A stretch of DNA of 64,000 bases from an uncultured Bacillota bacterium (GTDB lineage: Bacteria > Bacillota > Clostridia > Christensenellales > Pumilibacteraceae): NCBI GenBank assembly GCA_949294845.1, contig CASFJH010000036.1:1-64000 (forward strand), in the 5' to 3' direction. Position 1 is the stretch's first letter; each line of letters begins with the position of its first letter. A program made the translations under genes and the position numbers. The notes beneath the pieces are model-generated. The model was not told where the DNA came from. It ran no database searches and was given only the letters and a program-made list of their open reading frames with translations. Shown here one piece after another: positions 62,744 to 64,000 of this stretch.

Positions 62744-64000
62744 GTTCCCTGCTCGAACGCGCGGTACTGTATCGCTTCGGAAAGATGCTCCGCCCTTATG
62801 TCGGCGCTTTCCGCGAGATCGGCTATGGTGCGCGCCACCTTTAATATGCGAGTATACGCTCTTGCCGAAAGCCCCAGCTTATCGAACGCCGATTTGAGCA
62901 GCCTGTCGCCTTCGGCGTCCGGCCGGCAATACTCGCGCGTCATAGCGCTGTTCATCTTGGCGTTGCAGTAAACTCCGGAGCCTTCCAGTCTCTTCTGCTG
63001 AATCTTTCTCGCGCGGTTTACCCTCTCCCTCACGGCCGAGCTGGGTTCGGCGGTCTCGTCTGACGATATCTCGTCGTAAGTTACGTTATCGGCCTCTATC
63101 CTCAGATCTATCCTGTCAAGCAGCGGACCGGAAACGCGCGCGCGGTACTTCTGTATCTGCGCCGGCGTGCAAACGCACTCCTTGTCCGTGCCGTAATGTC
63201 CGCAGGGACACGGGTTCATACTTGCCACCAGCATGAAATCCGCCGGATACGTCACGCTGCGCGCCGCGCGCGAAACGGTTATCACTCCGTCTTCGAGAGG
63301 CTGCCGCAGTATTTCCAGCGACGACCGCGGATACTCGGGCAGTTCGTCCAGAAACAGCACGCCGTTATGCGCGAGCGATATCTCTCCCGGCCTGGCCGAC
63401 GTTCCGCCGCCCGTCATAGAGATTCTCGACGCGGTGTGATGCGGACTGCGGAAGGGCCTTTCCCGTATTATGTCGCTGTCGAGAAGTCCGGCGACCGAAT
63501 AAATTTCCGAGGTTTCGAGCGCCTCTTCAAGCGTCAGCTCGGGCATTATCGACGGCAGACATCTGGCAAGCATGGTTTTCCCGCCGCCGGGCGGTCCGAC
63601 CATAAGCACGTTGTGACCGCCCGCTGCGGCTATCTCTAGCGCGCGTTTTGCGGCGTACTGACCTTTGACATACTTAAGATCTTCGGCGTAATCGCTCCTC
63701 TCCGTCTCCAGAGTGCGGTGAGCGACGGGCGCCGCGCCCTCTCCGCAGAATAAAGCCGCAGCCTCCTTAAGAGTGGCCGGTGCGTAAATCTCCGGTCCGG
63801 TTATGTACGCGGCTTCTCCGGCGTTGGCCGCCGGTATCATTATTCTTTTACAGCCGGCGGCCGCCGCGGATATCAGAACGGGCAGCACTCCCCTGACTTT
63901 ACGCAAAGTGCCGTCCAGAGCCAGCTCGCCCACGACCGGAAAATCCTCCGGCGCGGCGGCTATCTGTCCGGTAGCCGCAAGAATTCCCAAAGCTATGGGA
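62740..64000 (-). CDS. comM: YifB/ComM-family Mg chelatase-like AAA ATPase, 5' truncated
   Basis: The reading frame is open to the window edge, with the codons PIALGILAATGQI at the break, so about the first 80-90 residues are outside. The visible part has the end of the S5-like N-domain, Walker A GPPGGGKTMLARCLP, FLDELPEY (Walker B) and CPCGHYG with the C-terminal Mg-chelatase domain. ComM is a branch-migration helicase for natural transformation. It overlaps dprA (ATGA). Confidence 0.94.
   Translation of the reverse strand, partial: PIALGILAATGQIAAAPEDFPVVGELALDGTLRKVRGVLPVLISAAAAGCKRIMIPAANAGEAAYITGPEIYAPATLKEAAALFCGEGAAPVAHRTLETERSDYAEDLKYVKGQYAAKRALEIAAAGGHNVLMVGPPGGGKTMLARCLPSIMPELTLEEALETSEIYSVAGLLDSDIIRERPFRSPHHTASRISMTGGGTSARPGEISLAHNGVLFLDELPEYPRSSLEILRQPLEDGVITVSRAARSVTYPADFMLVASMNPCPCGHYGTDKECVCTPAQIQKYRARVSGPLLDRIDLRIEADNVTYDEISSDETAEPSSAVRERVNRARKIQQKRLEGSGVYCNAKMNSAMTREYCRPDAEGDRLLKSAFDKLGLSARAYTRILKVARTIADLAESADIRAEHLSEAIQYRAFEQGT

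Overview
The window reads as core chromosome of an endospore-forming, Gram-positive Clostridia-type Firmicute with moderately high GC and GC-rich third codon positions. The support is a complete spoIIIAA-AH operon, a zinc-type ribosomal protein L28, short HisG paired with HisZ, FakA/YloV next to an Asp23-family protein, two Asp23 paralogues at their usual places, IscR-IscS-IscU, and Firmicute gene strings such as comM-dprA-topA-trmFO, frr-uppS-cdsA-dxr-rseP-ispG, rimP-nusA-ylxR-ylxQ-infB-rbfA-nrnA-truB-ribF and nusB-folD-xseA-xseB-ispA-dxs. No insertion sequence, prophage, CRISPR array or conjugative element was seen. Almost every gene lies on the minus strand; only rpmB is on the plus strand. 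A finer taxonomic placement cannot be made from this sequence alone.

Layout, from low to high coordinates, with transcription mostly leftward. 1-283: a tRNA cluster (Met/Ile-CAT, Asp, Phe) with its promoter. 323-7587: a histidine operon (hisZ-G-D-B-A-IE) that ends in comEC and lacks hisC, hisH and hisF. 7620-11832: recG, fakA and yloU, with a DnaA-box cluster between recG and fakA. 11894-12210: rpmB with promoter and terminator. 12415-21335: recN, argR, nadK, dxs, ispA, xseB, xseA, folD, nusB and a second Asp23 gene. 21349-26045: the SpoIIIA operon, preceded by a tiny coupled ORF. 26189-28699: efp, an M24 peptidase and an endonuclease IV-like protein. 28696-36661: the translation and transcription operon ribF back to rimP. 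36666-43864: a PolC-like exonuclease, ispG, rseP, dxr, cdsA, uppS and frr. 43870-46556: pyrH, tsf and rpsB. 46680-46834: an apparent small RNA gene. 47030-50356: a DUF1292 protein, ruvX, a small spore-type ORF and iscU-iscS-iscR. 50577-58019: glyA, an RseC-like protein, tcdA, aspS, hisS, hslU and hslV. 58076-64000: trmFO, topA, dprA and a 5'-truncated comM.

Functionally the window combines isoprenoid precursor and carrier-lipid synthesis by the MEP route (dxs, dxr, ispG, ispA, uppS), ribosome assembly and translation factors, Fe-S cluster assembly, the sporulation channel, and DNA uptake, repair and recombination (comEC, dprA, comM, recG, recN, xseAB, ruvX, topA). Many promoters fit the TTGACA-17-TATAAT pattern closely, so transcription units can be drawn with some confidence.

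The most unusual points are these. The gene at the conserved polC position is an intact 522-residue protein keeping only the PolC N-terminal, OB and proofreading exonuclease parts, with no PHP or polymerase domain. A small RNA candidate of about 120 nt has its own near-perfect promoter and terminator. The rimP leader can form two mutually exclusive hairpins, one of which covers the ribosome binding site. ComEC has a metallo-beta-lactamase-like domain without its metal ligands. RseP carries a disordered insertion. A 59-residue ORF lies behind a SigF-like promoter.
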